A DNA stretch of 50,586 nucleotides from Candidatus Rokuibacteriota bacterium (GTDB lineage: Bacteria; Methylomirabilota; Methylomirabilia; Rokubacteriales; CSP1-6): contig JAHFDN010000021.1 of NCBI GenBank assembly GCA_023248995.1, positions 1 through 50,586 on the forward strand. Direction: 5' to 3'. The notes beneath the pieces are model-generated. The model worked only from the letters and a program-made list of their open reading frames with translations. It was not told the origin of the DNA and searched no databases. Shown here one piece after another: positions 24,178-33,210 of this stretch. The translations under genes and the position numbers were made by a program. The stretch's first letter is position 1. Every line of letters starts with the position of its first letter.

Positions 24178-25023
24178 CTAGGAGCGGCGGGCTGCGTCCC
24201 AGAGGAGCAGGATCCCCACGACGAGGAGCACGAGGCCCATCAGCCACAGGAGCCGGCGGAGGCTCAGCGTCCCTGTGAGCCGTGCACCCTGATACGTCCC
24301 CACCATGCCCGTGAGCGCCATCAGGACGAGAAGGGGGTAATCCACCTGCCCCTTGACGACGTGGCCCACCCATCCGAAGCCGCCCATCAGAAAGCCGATG
24401 ACGAGGTTGCTCCCCGCCGCCACGCGCGGGTCAATGCCGAGAATCGTGATGAGGGCCGGGAGCCTCACGCTTCCGAGGATCAGCCCCACGGCGCCGCCGA
24501 GGAGCCCGATGGCGAACCCCACCACGGCTTCGGCGACGATCCGGCCCCGGCTCCAGCGCGGGCCGGCGGCCCTCGCCGGCTCGGCGCGGGAGGCGACGGG
24601 ATGCTCCCGGGGCCGCTCGCGCCGGGCTCTCAGGAGAAGCTCGACGCCCTGCCAGACCACGAGCACTCCGGCCAGGGCGATGAGAAGGGCCTCGGGCGCC
24701 ACGCCGCTGCCGAAGCCGCCGACGAACGCGCCGAGGACGGCGGGGATCCCCTGGACCGCCACCACGCGAAGGTCCACGCGCCGCTCGCGAAGGTGCCGGA
24801 GGGAGCCGGTGGCGGCCCCGAGGGTGCTGACCAGGATGTTGGTCCCCGCTGCCACCGGAGGGGGCATGCCCAAAAGGAGGAGAAACGGGAGTCGCATCGT
24901 GCCCAGCGCGAGCCCGACGATGCCTCCCAGGACGCCGACGCCGTAGGAGAGGACGGTGAGGAACAGAGCCTCCCAGAGCGGGACGGCGGATGGAAGCCCC
25001 CACGCCGACAGGGGAGCGGTCAC
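24178..25023 (-). CDS. Sulfite exporter TauE/SafE family (TSUP) membrane protein
   Basis: 281 residues, about eight hydrophobic helices, with repeated 'GGIVGLALGTMRLPFLLLLGMPPPVAAGTNILVSTLGAATGSLRHL' and 'GLLGGAVGLILGSVRLPALITILGIDPRVAAGSNLVIGFLMGG', the tandem motifs of TSUP transporters. Such proteins move sulfite, sulfonates or other organic anions across the inner membrane; the substrate is not resolved here. It overlaps the VOC gene at the 5' end by 4 bp. Confidence 0.88.
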   Translation of the reverse strand: MTAPLSAWGLPSAVPLWEALFLTVLSYGVGVLGGIVGLALGTMRLPFLLLLGMPPPVAAGTNILVSTLGAATGSLRHLRERRVDLRVVAVQGIPAVLGAFVGGFGSGVAPEALLIALAGVLVVWQGVELLLRARRERPREHPVASRAEPARAAGPRWSRGRIVAEAVVGFAIGLLGGAVGLILGSVRLPALITILGIDPRVAAGSNLVIGFLMGGFGWVGHVVKGQVDYPLLVLMALTGMVGTYQGARLTGTLSLRRLLWLMGLVLLVVGILLLWDAARRS

Positions 25024-25412
25024 CGTCCCGCGGCCTGGCGGTAGCCGACGAGCTCGAGGAGATTGCCGTCAGGATCGAGAAAGTAGAGGCAGTCGTGGTC
25101 CCCCCAGTTGATGGGCGCGTGGTGGGGGATGCCCTCGGTTTTGAAGAGCGCAATGGCGCGCTCGAGGTCCGCGTAGGCGACCTCGAAGGCGTGATGGCTC
25201 TTGCCGAGCGGGTTTGCGATCTGCTCGAGGCCGCCGGGCGGCCGGTCGGGCTTCCAGAAGAGAGCGCAGTTCCCGTCGCCGTAGCTGAGGAGCACCTGAT
25301 CGGGAAGGCGCATCTCGACTGTCATACCTAGGAGCCCTGTGTAGAAACGCTCCGCGCGCGCGAGGTCGGCCACGTCCACGCCGAAGTGATCGAGCCGCGT
25401 GACCTTCAGCAT
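25020..25412 (-). CDS. VOC superfamily (glyoxalase-like) protein
   Basis: 130 residues; two vicinal-oxygen-chelate modules with 'RLDHFGVDVADLARAERFYTGLLGM' and 'SHHAFEVAYADLERAIALFKTEGI...YFLDPDGNLLELVGY'. Likely metal ligands His9, His in 'SHHAF' and the Glu of 'LLELVGY'. Substrate unknown; typical for glyoxalase or dioxygenase-like fold. Start ATG at 25412 overlaps the nicotinamidase stop (TGATG). Confidence 0.88.
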   Translation of the reverse strand: MLKVTRLDHFGVDVADLARAERFYTGLLGMTVEMRLPDQVLLSYGDGNCALFWKPDRPPGGLEQIANPLGKSHHAFEVAYADLERAIALFKTEGIPHHAPINWGDHDCLYFLDPDGNLLELVGYRQAAGR

Positions 25413-25999
25413 CAGAGGTCCGTGAGCGTGACGAACGTCGCCCCCGCCGCCCGCATCTCCTCGATGGCCCGGTCGCCGTCGCCGGGGCGGAGGTCCACGG
25501 CGCCGATCGCGTCCTCGAGGACCACGACCTGAAACCCTTCGTGGAGCGCGTCGAGGACCGTGGAGCGGACGCAGTAGTCCGTGGCGAGGCCGCCCACGAA
25601 GAGGCGCTGGATGCCGTGCTCGCCGAGGCTGACCGCGAAGTCCATGCCGTCCGGGTCCTGGGCCTGAAAGCAGGAGTAGGCGTCCTGCTCGGGGTCCATC
25701 CCCTTGGAGACGATGACGACGTCGGAGGGCAGGGTCACGGCCGGGTGGAACTCCGCGCCCTTTGTGCCCTGGACGCAATGGGGCGGCCACACACCCCCAT
25801 GGGCCTGAAAGTGCTTGGTCACCGGCGGGTGCCAGTCGCGCGAGGCGTAGATGGGAGCCTTGAGTTCGCGGAAGCGCTGCATGTACCGGTTAAGGACGGG
25901 TATCACCCGGTCTCCGTCCGCAATTCCCAGGGACCCGCCGGGGCAGAAGTCGTTCTGCAGATCTACCACCACCAGCGCGTCGAAGGTGGGATCAATCAT
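25412..25999 (-). CDS. pncA: Nicotinamidase (isochorismatase-like)
   Basis: 195 residues. Catalytic Asp13 in 'ALVVVDLQNDFCPGG', metal ligands in 'ASRDWHPPVTKHF' and 'HCVQGTKGAEFHP', catalytic Lys in 'VIVSKGMDPEQDAYS' and nucleophile Cys in 'GLATDYCVRSTVLDA'. Hydrolyses nicotinamide to nicotinate for NAD salvage. ATGA overlap with the queG stop, TGATG with the VOC gene. Confidence 0.93.
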   Translation of the reverse strand: MIDPTFDALVVVDLQNDFCPGGSLGIADGDRVIPVLNRYMQRFRELKAPIYASRDWHPPVTKHFQAHGGVWPPHCVQGTKGAEFHPAVTLPSDVVIVSKGMDPEQDAYSCFQAQDPDGMDFAVSLGEHGIQRLFVGGLATDYCVRSTVLDALHEGFQVVVLEDAIGAVDLRPGDGDRAIEEMRAAGATFVTLTDL

Positions 26000-27021
26000 C
26001 CCAGACGCGAGAGCGCCCAGGCGGCGTGGTCGCGGACGAGCGCCTCGGGGTCCGACAGCGCGCCGGCCAGCGCCGGGCGCGCGCCCCGGTCCTTCCGGTT
26101 CCCGAGAACGACGGCGACGTTCCTGAGAAGCCCCCGACGTTTGGGTCGCGAGAGGGGGCTTCCCGCAAAACGCGCGCGGAACTCGCCTTCGCCCATCTCC
26201 AGGAGCGACGGAAGGGGCGGGAGCGGGCCGTCGGGGAAGAAGGCCGGCTCGCGCGTGACCGGCGCCTTGCGGTTCCAGGGGCAGACCGCCTGGCAGAGGT
26301 CGCAGCCAAACACCCACTCCCCTACCGGCTCTCTCAGCTCCTTGGGGATCGGGCCCTTGTGCTCGATGGTGAGGTACGAGATGCAGCGGCGGGCGTCCAG
26401 CACGTAGGGCGCGACGAACGCCTGGGTGGGGCAGACATCGAGGCACGCCCGGCAGGACCCGCAGCGATCGGGGAGCGGCTCACCGGCCTCGAGCTCGGCC
26501 GTGGTGAGAACAGTCCCTATGAAGAACCAGGAGCCCAGCTCGGGATGGAGCAGGGTGGTGTTCTTTCCCACCCAGCCGAGGCCCGCGCGCGCCGCCAGAT
26601 CGCGTTCGAGGATCGGCCCGGTGTCCACATAGGTCTTCGCGCGGACATCCGGGCCGGCGGCCTCCCGCAAGAAGGCGACAAGCGCCTCGAGCCGCGGGGT
26701 CATCACCTCGTGGTAGTCCCGCCCCCACGCGTACCGGGCCACGGACGCCCACCCGTCGGCGGCGGCCGGGTCCCCTTGATAGTAATTGAGCGCCACCGCA
26801 ATGACCGACCGGGCGCCCGCGAGGACCTCGCCGGGATCCAGCCGCTTGGCCTTCCCGCGCTCGAGGTACTCCATGGTCCCGGCATAGCCCGCCTCCAGCC
26901 AGCCCGCGAAGGCCGGGCCGTGCTCGGGAGGGGCCGCGGGGCCCACGGCCACGCGGTCGAACCCGAGAGCCAGCGCGTGGTCCTCGATCGCCCGCGTGAG
27001 CGCGGCGCGCGCGAGCGTCAT
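25996..27021 (-). CDS. queG: Epoxyqueuosine reductase QueG
   Basis: 341 residues from ATG 27021. Cobalamin-dependent epoxyqueuosine reductase: 'YVDTGPILERDLAARAGLGWVGKNT' in the N-terminal domain, then two ferredoxin-type [4Fe-4S] motifs 'CGSCRACLDVCPTQAF' and 'CDLCQAVCPWNRK'. A HEAT-like tail ends 'ALVRDHAAWALSRLG'. Acts last in queuosine synthesis on tRNA. No other queuosine gene in the window; the B12-binding protein at 6851 shows cobalamin use elsewhere. Confidence 0.95.
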   Translation of the reverse strand: MTLARAALTRAIEDHALALGFDRVAVGPAAPPEHGPAFAGWLEAGYAGTMEYLERGKAKRLDPGEVLAGARSVIAVALNYYQGDPAAADGWASVARYAWGRDYHEVMTPRLEALVAFLREAAGPDVRAKTYVDTGPILERDLAARAGLGWVGKNTTLLHPELGSWFFIGTVLTTAELEAGEPLPDRCGSCRACLDVCPTQAFVAPYVLDARRCISYLTIEHKGPIPKELREPVGEWVFGCDLCQAVCPWNRKAPVTREPAFFPDGPLPPLPSLLEMGEGEFRARFAGSPLSRPKRRGLLRNVAVVLGNRKDRGARPALAGALSDPEALVRDHAAWALSRLG

Positions 27022-27644
27022 CGCCGTCGAGCCTTCACGATGAGATAACTCCGGGTGAGCGTGCGGCCGCCGCGCTCGAGGAACTCCACATAGCGCGGCC
27101 AGCGCCCGTCCGCTTTCCATTTAGCCTCGAGGGGGGCCGCCGCGGCGAGCCCCTCCGCCACCGACCCGAAGGAGGCCACCCGGCGATCCACCGCGAGATG
27201 CTCGGCCCCGAACCCGTTGGCCCTGAGGACCGAGGTTAGACGCTCTTCCTCGTACGCAAACCGTGAAGGGATGCCGGTCTCCCGCCACTGATCCACGTGG
27301 AAGGCCACGAAGGCCAGGCATTCGCCGGGGGCCAGCGCCCGGCCGGCGCGGGCGATGATGGCGTCCGACATGCAGAGGTGCGCCACGACCATCTGCGGGG
27401 CGAACTGGTCGTATTCGACCGCCTCGGCGTCGGCCACGCGGAACTCCGCGTTCGCCACGCCGGCCGCCCGCGCGCGTCTTTCCCCCTCCTCGATCGCGCC
27501 CGCGGCGCGATCGATCCCGATCACGCGGCGGGCTCTGAGCGCGAGGAGGAGCGTGAGCCGGCCCGCGCCGCAGCCCACGTCGAGGATCGCCCGGTCCTTG
27601 AGGTCTTCTTCCTCCAGAAGTGCCAAGAACCGAGGGCTGATCAT
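27018..27644 (-). CDS. Class I SAM-dependent methyltransferase
   Basis: 208 residues: motif I 'ILDVGCGAGRLTLLLALRARRVIGID', motif II 'FRVADAEAVEYDQFAPQMVVAHLCMSDA', and 'GRALAPGECLAFVAF'. Substrate unknown; small-molecule or tRNA methylation both possible. It overlaps queG by 4 bp (ATGA), which may hint at a linked role but is not proof. It lies just after ilvD. Confidence 0.85.
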   Translation of the reverse strand: MISPRFLALLEEEDLKDRAILDVGCGAGRLTLLLALRARRVIGIDRAAGAIEEGERRARAAGVANAEFRVADAEAVEYDQFAPQMVVAHLCMSDAIIARAGRALAPGECLAFVAFHVDQWRETGIPSRFAYEEERLTSVLRANGFGAEHLAVDRRVASFGSVAEGLAAAAPLEAKWKADGRWPRYVEFLERGGRTLTRSYLIVKARRR

Positions 27645-27650
27645 CGAGCC

Positions 27651-29324
27651 TCAGCCCGTGACGGCGCCCTCGGAGGCCGACGACACCAAGCGCGCGTACT
27701 TGGCCATGGCGCCGCTCGCGTAGCGCGGCTTCGGAGACTTCACCGCGCGCAGCCGCTTCTTGATCTCCGCGGGCGACAGCTCGACGTCGAGCCGGCGGCG
27801 CTTGATGTCGAGGACGATGACGTCGCCGTTCTTGAGGGCGGCGATGGGGCCGCCGGCGGCCGCCTCCGGGGCCACGTGCCCCACCATGAAGCCGTGGGTC
27901 GCACCCGAGAAGCGGCCGTCCGTCATGAGGGCAACGGACTCGCCCAGCCCCGCGCCCTGGAGCGCGCCCGTGACGACCAGCATCTCGCGCATCCCGGGAC
28001 CGCCCTTGGGTCCCTCGTAGCGGATCACGATCACGTCGCCGGCCTTGATCTTGCCCTTCTTGACGGCGGCGAAGGCGTCCTCTTCGCGGTCGAACACGCG
28101 CGCGGGTCCGCGGTGGATGAGTCGGGTCTGCCCCGACACCTTCGCCACGCAGCCCTCGGGCGCGAGGCTCCCGCGCAGGATGACCATGCCGCCCGTCGGC
28201 TTCAGCGGGGAGGCGAGCGGCCGGATGACCTGCTGGCCGGGCGCTTCCCGGGCCGCCCGGGCTTCGTCTCCGATCGTCCTGCCGGTCACCGTCAACTCGT
28301 TGGCGTTGAGGATGCCGGCGTCGAGCAGGCGCCTGGCCACCACCCCCATCCCGCCGGCCTGGTACATCTCGGGCGCGGTGAACCGCCCCCACGGCTTGAG
28401 GTCCGCCAGGAGCGGCGTCTTGCGGGAGATCCGGTCGAAGTCGTCGATGGTGAGTCTCACGCCGGCCTCTCTCGCCACGGCGAGGAGGTGGAGCACGGCG
28501 TTGGTCGAGCCGCCCGTGGCCATCACGCCCGCGATCGCGTTTTCTATCGCCCTTCGCGTGATGATCTGCCGCGGCGTCACCCCCTTCTTGAGAAGATCCA
28601 TGACGAGCCGCCCGCACGCGAAGGCGACCTCCTCCTTCCGCGGATCCAGGGCGGGCACGCCGTTGCCGTTCATCGGGGAGATCCCCAGCATCTCGAACGC
28701 GGTGGACATGGTGTTGGCGGTGAACTGGCCGCCGCAGGCGCCCGCCCCCGGGCAGGCGCGATTCTCGATCTCCTTGAGCTCCTCGGGCCCGATCTTTCCC
28801 GAGTTGAAAGCTCCCACCGCCTCGAAAACGTCCTGAAGCGTGATGCGGCGTCCGTGGTACTCGCCGTACATGATCGAGCCGCCGTAGAGCATGAGCCCCG
28901 GAATGTCGAGCCGCGCGAGCGCCATCACCATGGCCGGGATGGTCTTGTCGCAGCCGGAGATGCCGACCAGCGCGTCGAAGAGGTGGCCACGCGTGACCAG
29001 CTCCACCGAGTCCGCCACAACCTCGCGGCTGATCAGCGACGCCTTCATCCCCTCGGTCCCCATGGCGATGCCGTCGGTCACGGTGATCGTGTTGAACTCG
29101 ATGGGGGTGCCGCCGGCGGCGCGGACCCCTTCCTTCACCTTCTGGGCCATCTTCTGGTGGTTCCAGTTACAGGGGGTCACCTCGATCCAGCAGTGGCCGA
29201 CGCCGACCAGCGGCCGGGCCAGGTCCGCGTCGGTGAACCCGATCGCCTTGAGCATCGACCGGGCGGGCGCGCGGTCGGGGCCGTCGAGGAGCGTGCGGCT
29301 TTTGTGTCGGGGGTCGAAGGTCAT
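27651..29324 (-). CDS. ilvD: Dihydroxy-acid dehydratase IlvD
   Basis: 557 residues, full length. Cluster and metal-binding Cys regions are 'PCNWNHQ', '[23 protein letters not shown]' and '[16 protein letters not shown]', and the C-terminal '[25 protein letters not shown]' is present. Converts 2,3-dihydroxy-acids to 2-keto acids in branched-chain amino-acid synthesis. Cytoplasmic. It lies upstream of the methyltransferase by 6 bp. Confidence 0.97.
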   Translation of the reverse strand: MTFDPRHKSRTLLDGPDRAPARSMLKAIGFTDADLARPLVGVGHCWIEVTPCNWNHQKMAQKVKEGVRAAGGTPIEFNTITVTDGIAMGTEGMKASLISREVVADSVELVTRGHLFDALVGISGCDKTIPAMVMALARLDIPGLMLYGGSIMYGEYHGRRITLQDVFEAVGAFNSGKIGPEELKEIENRACPGAGACGGQFTANTMSTAFEMLGISPMNGNGVPALDPRKEEVAFACGRLVMDLLKKGVTPRQIITRRAIENAIAGVMATGGSTNAVLHLLAVAREAGVRLTIDDFDRISRKTPLLADLKPWGRFTAPEMYQAGGMGVVARRLLDAGILNANELTVTGRTIGDEARAAREAPGQQVIRPLASPLKPTGGMVILRGSLAPEGCVAKVSGQTRLIHRGPARVFDREEDAFAAVKKGKIKAGDVIVIRYEGPKGGPGMREMLVVTGALQGAGLGESVALMTDGRFSGATHGFMVGHVAPEAAAGGPIAALKNGDVIVLDIKRRRLDVELSPAEIKKRLRAVKSPKPRYASGAMAKYARLVSSASEGAVTG

Positions 29325-29364
29325 GCTGGCCTCCTTCTGGGCAATGTTCGCGAGATGGAGCGTA

Positions 29365-29820
29365 TCACGCCATCGGACGCTTCGCGACGAGGAACCTCAG
29401 CTTGCCGGATTGCACGACCTCGCCGCGCTGGTTGAGGATCTCGTGCTCTTCCACGACCACGCCGCCGTCCTTCATGGCGCGCTTGGCGACGGCCCACGAA
29501 CGGCTCCGCACGGTATCACCCACCTTCAGCGGAAGGAGGACATTCCACTCGACCCCCATGAAGGCCAGCACGACCAGCGGCGGGTGGGGATTCCGCCATC
29601 CGAGGCCGATCGCGAGGCAGAGCGGCAACAGCTCCGGCACGACGCGCGTCCCGGCCTCCGACTGGCGCGCGAACCCGTCATCGGTCGTCCGCGACTCCCA
29701 GTCGCCGGAGAGCCCGACGTACCGGAGGACGTCCCCCTCCGTCACCGTCCACGCGGGGCTCTCCACGCGCAGGTCGAGGGGCACGTCGTCGAAGTACCAG
29801 ACCCGCTGCTGCCGAGACAC
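29365..29820 (-). CDS. MaoC-like hotdog protein, degenerate active site
   Basis: 151 residues from GTG 29820. It has a MaoC-type hotdog fold, with '[10 protein letters not shown]..' at the start, '[40 protein letters not shown]' and '[59 protein letters not shown]'. The catalytic Asp/His motif ('GDxNPxH') is replaced by 'GDWESRT', so it may be non-catalytic and pair with the next gene. Lies 14 bp downstream of the intact MaoC gene; a heterodimer is plausible. Confidence 0.8.
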   Translation of the reverse strand: MSRQQRVWYFDDVPLDLRVESPAWTVTEGDVLRYVGLSGDWESRTTDDGFARQSEAGTRVVPELLPLCLAIGLGWRNPHPPLVVLAFMGVEWNVLLPLKVGDTVRSRSWAVAKRAMKDGGVVVEEHEILNQRGEVVQSGKLRFLVAKRPMA

Positions 29821-29834
29821 GTGGCCGGTGCGCC

Positions 29835-30287
29835 TCAGCCGCCGCGGCGCTCCACCATCACGTCCGTCTCGCCGTCCTGGACCACCTCGCCCCGCTGATT
29901 GAGCACCTGACGCTCGAGCGTGATGATCCCGCGGTCCTTCTTCGACGTTTCGCGCTTGTCGCTCACCCGCGCCTTGACCCGGATGGTGTCGCCGATCTTG
30001 ATAGGCCCCTTGAACTTCCACCTGAGCCCGAGCAGCGCCAGCGTGGCGTAGGGACGCATGCCGCGCGTCAGGAGGCCGGACTGGATGGCCAACCCCAGGA
30101 GGCCGTGCGCGATCCGCTCGCCGAAGATGGAAGTCTTCATGAACTCGGCGTCGGTGTGCAGCACGTTGTAGTCGCCGGAGAGGCCCGCGAACATCACGAT
30201 GTCGGCCTCCGTGACCGTCCGTCCGGGGGAGACGTACTCCTCTCCCACCTGGATCTCCTCGAAGTACCGGCGCTCGTTCTCGCCCAT
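29835..30287 (-). CDS. MaoC-like (R)-hydratase/dehydratase
   Basis: 150 residues from ATG 30287, preceded by GGAGGGGG. The catalytic 'GDYNVLHTD' (Asp and His) is intact in 'MFAGLSGDYNVLHTDAEFMKTSIFGERIAHGLLGLA', and the rest shows the MaoC end '[22 protein letters not shown]'. Likely hydrates or dehydrates acyl-CoA-type substrates. Followed by a related gene with a degenerate site. Confidence 0.86.
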   Translation of the reverse strand: MGENERRYFEEIQVGEEYVSPGRTVTEADIVMFAGLSGDYNVLHTDAEFMKTSIFGERIAHGLLGLAIQSGLLTRGMRPYATLALLGLRWKFKGPIKIGDTIRVKARVSDKRETSKKDRGIITLERQVLNQRGEVVQDGETDVMVERRGG

Positions 30288-30370
30288 CAGTTCCCCCTCC
30301 GAGCCTGGCGGGTTCGAAGCATGCGCTAGGATAGCAAACTCCGGCCGACAACGCCTTCCGTTTCTGAACG

Positions 30371-30399
30371 TTGACAGGCCGGCCGGGCTCCGGTAAGAT
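30371..30399 (+). promoter_or_regulatory. Sigma-70-type promoter of mqnE
   Basis: TTGACA at 30371-30376, 17 bp spacer, TAAGAT at 30394-30399. Transcription would start near 30406, about 39 bp before the preferred mqnE start codon. Confidence 0.75.
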
Positions 30400-30444
30400 G
30401 CCGACGGATTGGTCGGTCGGCATGACGATCCTGAAGGCGCTTCG

Positions 30445-31542
30445 TTGACCCTCACCGCGCGTCCCCTGCTCAGGGATCACCGCCTCGTCCCCATCTGGGA
30501 AAAAGTCGGAGCGGGCGCGCGCCTCGACCGTGAGGACGGGCTGCTCCTCTTCCAGACCGACGACCTCCTCGGGCTCGGACGCATCGCGGACTACGCCAAG
30601 CGGCGCCGCGTGGGGGACCAGGTCTTCTTCGTGATCAACCGATATGTCAATCCCACGAACGTCTGCGTCCTCTCCTGCAAGTTCTGCGACTTCGCCAAAA
30701 AGAAAGGGGAGGCCGGCGCCTTCGAGCACTCGATCGAGGACATCCTGGGGATGATCCAAGACGGCGTCCGCGAGGTCCACATCGTCGGCGGCCACCATCC
30801 CGATTGGCCCTTCGAGTACTACGAGCGCCTGATCGCGGCGATCCACGCCCAGCATCCCCAGGTCCAGATCAAGGCCTTTACAGCGGCCGAGATCGACTAC
30901 TTCTGGCGGCGATGGAAGATCCCGCCCGAGGAAGTGCTCTCCCGCCTCAAGGCGGCGGGACTCCACTCGATGCCCGGAGGGGGCGCCGAGGTGTTCTCCG
31001 AGCGCCTTCAAAAACTGCTCAACTACACCGGCAAGGCTGGGGCCGACCGCTGGTGCGAGATCCATGGAATCGCCCACCGCCTGGGCCTCAAGACCAACGC
31101 CACCATGCTCTACGGCCACGTGGAGACCACCGAGGAGCGCGTGGACCACCTGCTCCGCCTCCGGCGCCAGCAGGACGAGTCCGGGGGATTTTTGACCTTC
31201 ATCCCGTTGGCCTATCAGGTCGGCGACACCAAGCTCGTTCCGCGCCAGACTCCCCCGACCGACGATCTCAGGACCATCGCGGCGTCGAGGCTGCTTCTGG
31301 ACAACTTCCCCCACGTCGAGGCGTACTGGATCATGATCGGCGAGGCGACGGCCTCGATCGCCTTGAACTTCGGCGCCGACGACATCAACGGCACCCTCGA
31401 AGACGAGCGGATCGCCCACGCGGCGAAGGCGGAAAGCCCTGCGGGGCTCGCGCGCGAACAGCTCCTCCGCATGATCCGCGACGCCGGCAAGATTCCCGTC
31501 GAGCGCGACGCGCTCTACAACGTCATCAAGGTCTGGAATTAA
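30445..31542 (+). CDS. mqnE: Aminofutalosine synthase MqnE (radical SAM)
   Basis: 365 residues from TTG 30445, chosen because GAAGG precedes it and the promoter start site leaves room; a TTG at 30409 is an alternative. Radical SAM Cys74, Cys78, Cys81 in 'CVLSCKFCDFAKKKG', followed by 'EVHIVGGHHPDWPFEYYE' and 'LHSMPGGGAEVFSE'. MqnE makes aminodeoxyfutalosine from 3-enolpyruvyl-benzoate and SAM in the futalosine menaquinone route. In line with mqnC. Confidence 0.94.
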   Translation: MTLTARPLLRDHRLVPIWEKVGAGARLDREDGLLLFQTDDLLGLGRIADYAKRRRVGDQVFFVINRYVNPTNVCVLSCKFCDFAKKKGEAGAFEHSIEDILGMIQDGVREVHIVGGHHPDWPFEYYERLIAAIHAQHPQVQIKAFTAAEIDYFWRRWKIPPEEVLSRLKAAGLHSMPGGGAEVFSERLQKLLNYTGKAGADRWCEIHGIAHRLGLKTNATMLYGHVETTEERVDHLLRLRRQQDESGGFLTFIPLAYQVGDTKLVPRQTPPTDDLRTIAASRLLLDNFPHVEAYWIMIGEATASIALNFGADDINGTLEDERIAHAAKAESPAGLAREQLLRMIRDAGKIPVERDALYNVIKVWN

Positions 31543-31548
31543 GCCTCG

Positions 31549-32625
31549 ATGCTCGAGGAGATCCGACAGAAGAGCGAGGCTGGCAAGCGCTTCACCCGCG
31601 AAGAAGGGCAGTGGCTCCTGACCGACGCGCCGCTCTTGGAGCTGGGAGCGCTGGCGCAGGCGGCCCGGTTCCGGCGCCATCCCGAGAAGCTCGTCACCTT
31701 CGTCATCGACTCGAATCCCAACTACACCAACGTCTGCGTGACCGACTGCCAGTTCTGCGCCTTCTACCGCAAGCCCGGCGACCCCGAGGCCTACACGCTG
31801 AGCTTGGAGGAGGTGCTGAAGAAGGTCGAGTCCGCGGCCGCCAAAGGCGCCACCACCGTCCTGCTCCAGGGGGGCCACAATCCCGAACTCCCGCTTGACT
31901 ACTACCTGGCCCTCGTCCGCGAGACGCGCCGCCGCTTCCCGCACGTCACGCCGCACTTCTTCACCGCCTCAGAGATCCAGACGATGAGCCAGGTCGCCGG
32001 CCTCACCGTGCGGGAGATCCTCGCGGAGCTGAAGGAGGCCGGCCAGTACTCCCTCCCCGGCGGCGGCGCCGAGATCCTCTCCGATCGCGTGCGCCAGCGG
32101 ATCGAACCCAAGAAGGGCGGCCCGTCGGCGTGGCTCGAGGTCCACGGCGAGGCTCACCGGCTCGGCTTCAAGTCCACCGCCACGATGATGTACGGCCACG
32201 TGGAAGAGCCCGAGGACGTCCTCGACCACCTGGACGCCATCCGGGACCTCCAGGACGAGTACGCGGGCTTCACGGCCTTCGTGCCCTGGTCCTTCAAGCC
32301 GGGGAACACGCTCCTGGAAAAGTGGATCAAGCATTACGCCGGCCCGAACCAGTACCTGAGGATGCTGGCCGTCTCGCGGCTCTACCTGGACAACTTCCCC
32401 CACATCCAGGCGTCGTGGTTCTCGGAGGGCAAGCGCACGGGGCAGGTGGCGCTCTCGTTCGGCGCGGACGACTTCGGCGGCACGCTCTTCGAGGAGAACG
32501 TCCACGCCGCGGCGGACTTCGTGAACACGACGACGGTCGAGGAAGTGTGTACGCTGATCCGCGAGGCCGGCTTCACCCCCGCCCAGCGCACCACCCTCTA
32601 CGAAATCCTCCGCGTCTGTAATTGA
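31549..32625 (+). CDS. mqnC: Cyclic dehypoxanthinyl futalosine synthase MqnC
   Basis: 358 residues; radical SAM with 'CVTDCQFCAFYRKPGDPEAY' (Cys63, Cys67, Cys70), 'TTVLLQGGHNPELPLDYY' and 'AGQYSLPGGGAEILSDRV'. Converts dehypoxanthine futalosine to its cyclic form in menaquinone synthesis. Starts 6 bp after the mqnE stop. MqnA and MqnB are not in the window. Confidence 0.95.
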   Translation: MLEEIRQKSEAGKRFTREEGQWLLTDAPLLELGALAQAARFRRHPEKLVTFVIDSNPNYTNVCVTDCQFCAFYRKPGDPEAYTLSLEEVLKKVESAAAKGATTVLLQGGHNPELPLDYYLALVRETRRRFPHVTPHFFTASEIQTMSQVAGLTVREILAELKEAGQYSLPGGGAEILSDRVRQRIEPKKGGPSAWLEVHGEAHRLGFKSTATMMYGHVEEPEDVLDHLDAIRDLQDEYAGFTAFVPWSFKPGNTLLEKWIKHYAGPNQYLRMLAVSRLYLDNFPHIQASWFSEGKRTGQVALSFGADDFGGTLFEENVHAAADFVNTTTVEEVCTLIREAGFTPAQRTTLYEILRVCN

Positions 32626-32648
32626 AGTACACGTAAATAATAGCAATT

Positions 32649-32804
32649 ATGACCAGCGGCCTGGGCTACGCACTTCTGAGGTACTGCCTCAGGCGTCGTC
32701 ACATGGGGTGGGATAGCCACGCCCTTCTGATCGTCGGCATCGTTGGTTGGGTCGTACTGTTCATCCTAGGCTACAAGGTGTGGTACTGGTCGTCGGCGTC
32801 ATGA
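32649..32804 (+). CDS. Small ORF with one membrane segment (doubtful)
   Basis: 51 codons: 'MTSGLGYALLRYC' then a strongly hydrophobic run (about residues 26-43, 'ALLIVGIVGWVVLFILGY') ending '...WYWSSAS'. No family known and no clear Shine-Dalgarno. Its stop overlaps the ATG of the higB remnant (ATGA). It may simply be the sequence that replaced the start of higB. Low confidence. Confidence 0.3.
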   Translation: MTSGLGYALLRYCLRRRHMGWDSHALLIVGIVGWVVLFILGYKVWYWSSAS

Positions 32805-32896
32805 GGTCTAGCATCCGGATCAACGATCAGTGGCGCATCTGCTTTCGCTGGGGCGAGGGCGATGCGCATGGCGTGGAGATTATCGACTACCACTAG
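32801..32896 (+). pseudogene. Truncated HigB toxin (RelE family), C-terminal fragment
   Basis: 31 codons beginning ATGAGGTCTAGC give 'SIRINDQWRICFRWGEGDAHGVEIIDYH', the conserved C-terminal end of HigB/RelE-type toxins of about 92 residues; two-thirds of the N-terminus is missing and replaced by an unrelated hydrophobic ORF. Lies 11 bp before the antitoxin gene. It cannot form an active toxin. Confidence 0.82.
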
Positions 32897-32907
32897 GAGG
32901 TTCAGCA

Positions 32908-33201
32908 GTGGCGCGGAAGCTGCCGGTCATTCATCCCGGCGAGATCCTCCTCGAGGAATTTCTAAATCCCTTGGGGATCAGCCAGTATCAGCTGGCGAAG
33001 GATATCAGCGTCCCTCCTCGTCGGATTAACGAGATCGTACATGGGCAGCGGTCGATCACAGCTGATACGGCGCTCCGTCTGGCGCGGTATTTTCGCACCT
33101 CTGAGCGGTTCTGGCTCAACTTGCAGAGCCGCTACGATCTTGAGGTCGAGAAGGATCGGCTTGGGAGGCGGTTGGAGCGTGAGGTCGCGGTGCGTTCATA
33201 G
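32908..33201 (+). CDS. higA: HigA antitoxin (XRE-type)
   Basis: 97 residues from GTG 32908, preceded by AGGAGG. Full HigA pattern: 'VIHPGEILLEEFLNPLGISQYQLAKDISVPPRRINEIVHGQRSITADTALRLARYFRTSERFWLNLQSRYDLE', including an HTH. Intact in spite of the broken toxin upstream, so it is an orphan antitoxin, or a domesticated regulator. Sits between mqnC and mqnD. Confidence 0.92.
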   Translation: MARKLPVIHPGEILLEEFLNPLGISQYQLAKDISVPPRRINEIVHGQRSITADTALRLARYFRTSERFWLNLQSRYDLEVEKDRLGRRLEREVAVRS

Positions 33202-33210
33202 ATCAATAAT

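Noticed and set aside
20800-24200. Integron integrase intI near the cassette array
   Set aside because: No frame has tyrosine-recombinase motifs; the nearest right-hand gene is a TSUP transporter.
24064-25044. 326-codon plus-strand frame opposite the TSUP transporter
   Set aside because: His/Asp/Pro-rich antisense translation; the minus-strand frame has clear transporter motifs.
29821-31956. Long minus-strand frame continuing upstream from the MaoC-like gene across mqnE
   Set aside because: It is antisense to mqnE and mqnC and overlaps the second MaoC gene; only the last 151 codons match a family.
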